Assembly (NCBI GenBank): GCA_018064565.1
Contig: JAGHVA010000114.1
Span: 1-6,638, forward strand
Source: Candidatus Colimorpha onthohippi
GTDB taxonomy: Bacteria > Bacteroidota > Bacteroidia > Bacteroidales > P3
Reading direction: 5' to 3'
DNA: 6,638 nucleotides
Positions 4,902-6,638 of the stretch are shown here, one piece after another (the first letter of the stretch is position 1; each line of letters opens with the position of its first letter). The notes under the pieces are model-generated. The model searched no databases. It saw only the letters and a program-made list of their open reading frames with translations, and was not told the origin of the DNA. The position numbers and the translations under genes are program-made.

Positions 4902-6638
4902 ATGCAGAACGATAATACTAACGCAACAGATAATAAGTTAACTGATAGCAGTGATGACCGTCAGCATACGGCGGAGCAGAATCCTCCTATCTCAGCGGAA
5001 CCATCGGGTGATAGTGCTAATGGCGGTTCGAAGCCAGTTTCGGATACACCGCACTCGCAGGGTGCTCCTAATGGCGGTTCGAAGCCAGTTTCGGGTAGGC
5101 ACCACTCGCAAGATGCTCCCGACGGCGATAATGTCAACAGACCCTCACGAGGCAAGTCGCAACCGCACTCCCCCAACAGACCGAGAGCCAAAAAGCCTGG
5201 TTCGGTGATTTTGTATGTCATTTATGCTGCATTGATTATAGGCTTGGGTACCATACTGCTTTCGGGCAATGGGAGTGAAGTTAAAGAGTTGTCGTGGGAT
5301 CGGTTGGAGCATATCATAGTCAACCAAGATTATGAGAAGATAGTTGTAGTGAACCAAGAGTATGCAGAGGTGTATATTAGTGATGTGGCTATGCGGCACG
5401 ACACGATATACAACGAATTGTATGGGCAGACGTTCACAGGCGAGAAGACATTGGACAAGGGGTATTATCGCATCAATATTGGTTCGTTTGAGCATTTCGA
5501 CCAAGAGCTGTCGCGCATAGAGCAGCAAACGGGTCACCATGTGTCTTATCAGATAGAATCTCGTTCCAGTTCGTGGAAAGAGTTTTTGTTCATATTTGGT
5601 CCGTTTTTGCTGATTATCTTGTTTTTTGTGGTGATTCGCGCTATCAGTCAGCGAAACATGGGAGGCGGCTCTGGTGGTGGCATCTTTGGTGTGGGCAAAT
5701 CTCGTGCCAAGTTGTACGATGGCAAAACCCCAACAAATATCACATTCAAAGATGTAGCAGGCTTGGCAGGTGCCAAAGAAGAGGTGATGGAGGTGGTTGA
5801 TTTCTTGAAAAATCCTAAGCGTTATACCGACTTGGGTGGAAAGATTCCCAAAGGTGTGCTGCTTGTAGGTCCTCCAGGTACGGGTAAGACGATGTTGGCG
5901 AAGGCTGTCGCAGGCGAGGCTAACGTTCCTTTTTTCTCGATGTCGGGTTCTGATTTTGTAGAGATGTTTGTAGGTGTGGGTGCTTCGCGTGTGCGCGACT
6001 TGTTTGAGGAGGCTAAGAAAAAAACACCTTGTATTATCTTTATCGATGAGATAGATGCCGTGGGGCGAGCACGAGGCAGGAGCGGCTACAGCAACGCCAA
6101 CGATGAGCGTGAGAATACACTTAACCAGCTGCTTACAGAGATGGACGGTTTTAGTAGTCGTACCAATATCATCGTGATGGCCGCCACCAACCGTGCTGAG
6201 GTGCTCGATAAGGCTTTGTTGCGTGCAGGGCGTTTTGACCGTCAGATTTATGTCGAACTGCCTGATCTCGATGAGCGCAAGGCTATTTTTGAGGTTCACA
6301 TGCGCAACCTGAAGCTGCTTAGCGATGAGGGTAGCGACCAGCGGGTGGATGTAGATTTTCTGGCCAAGCAGACGCCTGGTTTCTCGGGTGCCGATATCGC
6401 CAACGTATGCAACGAGTCAGCTCTGGTGGCTGCACGTAATAAGAAGAAGTTTATCGATAAGCAGGATTTTCTGGATGCGATAGATCGCATAGTAGGTGGA
6501 TTGGAGAAGCGTTCCAAGGTAATCTCAGACCGAGAGAAACACACTATTGCTTATCATGAGTCGGGTCATGCTTCGGTAAGTTGGCTGTTGCGTTGGGCCA
6601 ATCCGCTCATCAAGGTTACCATTGTGCCGCGCGGCAAG
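4902..6638 (+). CDS. ftsH: ATP-dependent zinc metalloprotease FtsH with long N-terminal extension, 3' end cut by window edge
   Basis: Membrane-anchored AAA+ protease that extracts and degrades membrane and short-lived cytosolic proteins as a hexamer. The window holds 579 codons. Order of parts: a polar, probably disordered cytoplasmic tail (1-98) with a 17-residue tandem repeat; membrane helix 1 (about 102-121); a periplasmic domain of about 105 residues; helix 2 (about 228-247); a glycine-rich linker (255-262); and the AAA+ domain with Walker A GPPGTGKT (323-330), pore segment MFVGVG, Walker B IFIDEID (379-385) and arginine-finger region AGRFDR (442-447). The protease domain begins with HESGH (552-556), a zinc site of HExxH form with Ser where Ala is usual. 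The third zinc ligand lies outside the window. ATG at 4902 is the only in-frame ATG before helix 1, so the long tail is not an over-called start. It follows rsfS by 8 bases. Confidence 0.96.
   Translation, partial: MQNDNTNATDNKLTDSSDDRQHTAEQNPPISAEPSGDSANGGSKPVSDTPHSQGAPNGGSKPVSGRHHSQDAPDGDNVNRPSRGKSQPHSPNRPRAKKPGSVILYVIYAALIIGLGTILLSGNGSEVKELSWDRLEHIIVNQDYEKIVVVNQEYAEVYISDVAMRHDTIYNELYGQTFTGEKTLDKGYYRINIGSFEHFDQELSRIEQQTGHHVSYQIESRSSSWKEFLFIFGPFLLIILFFVVIRAISQRNMGGGSGGGIFGVGKSRAKLYDGKTPTNITFKDVAGLAGAKEEVMEVVDFLKNPKRYTDLGGKIPKGVLLVGPPGTGKTMLAKAVAGEANVPFFSMSGSDFVEMFVGVGASRVRDLFEEAKKKTPCIIFIDEIDAVGRARGRSGYSNANDERENTLNQLLTEMDGFSSRTNIIVMAATNRAEVLDKALLRAGRFDRQIYVELPDLDERKAIFEVHMRNLKLLSDEGSDQRVDVDFLAKQTPGFSGADIANVCNESALVAARNKKKFIDKQDFLDAIDRIVGGLEKRSKVISDREKHTIAYHESGHASVSWLLRWANPLIKVTIVPRGK
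5016..5168 (+). repeat. In-frame 51-bp tandem repeat in the ftsH 5' end
   Basis: Two adjacent 51-bp units (5016-5066 and 5067-5117) encode residues 39-55 and 56-72, both with the core NGGSKPVS followed by HSQ(G/D)A. A 27-bp stretch is identical between them (5017-5043 and 5068-5094). A third, decayed unit (5118-5168, residues 73-89, beginning PDGDN) keeps the period weakly. The near-perfect DNA identity suggests recent duplication or slippage that preserved the reading frame. Confidence 0.85.

Noticed and set aside
5145..6299. A 384-codon open frame on the minus strand, antisense to ftsH
   Set aside because: It lies entirely opposite a strongly conserved FtsH coding region, its translation shows no recognisable domain and is rich in His, Thr, Arg and Cys as expected for a shadow frame.

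Overview
The window reads as a conserved chromosomal housekeeping segment from a member of the Bacteroidota, most likely the order Bacteroidales. Three things support this. The gene families include ones typical of that phylum: the duplicated DUF1599 protein, the DoxX protein of the BT_3928 type, and a DUF4293 protein with its conserved C-terminal motif. The gene neighbours cdaA-folP, DUF1599-DoxX and rsfS-ftsH are familiar from that order. The best promoter has the Bacteroidetes form TTTG-N19-TAnnTTTG, and there are few Shine-Dalgarno sequences. I see no mobile element, tRNA, rRNA or CRISPR array.

Layout. Leftward transcription (minus strand, 1537 down to the left edge) carries folP (dihydropteroate synthase) followed by cdaA (diadenylate cyclase), which runs off the window at base 1. 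A divergent control region (1538-1738) separates this pair from a rightward block. That block is a DUF1599 protein made of two tandem copies of one domain (1739-2293), a DoxX-type membrane protein with a periplasmic C-terminal domain (2313-3449), a four-helix DUF4293 membrane protein (3483-4022), tsaE (4033-4458), rsfS (4528-4893) and the first 579 codons of ftsH (from 4902 to the right edge). All rightward genes are close together, with gaps of at most 69 bases.

How they work together. FolP makes the pteroate precursor of folate. CdaA makes the second messenger c-di-AMP at the membrane. TsaE is the ATPase needed for t6A modification of tRNA, RsfS silences ribosomes by binding uL14, and FtsH is the membrane AAA+ zinc protease. 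The genes cover translation, membrane quality control and cofactor supply, not one dedicated pathway.

No clearly new system is visible. The most distinctive observations are a roughly 100-residue polar N-terminal extension on FtsH with an in-frame 51-bp (17-residue) tandem repeat; a dihydropteroate synthase with substitutions in substrate-binding loops, including Ile at the position of E. coli Pro64; an asymmetric internal duplication in the DUF1599 protein; and an inverted repeat placed at the predicted 5' end of the folP-cdaA transcript.
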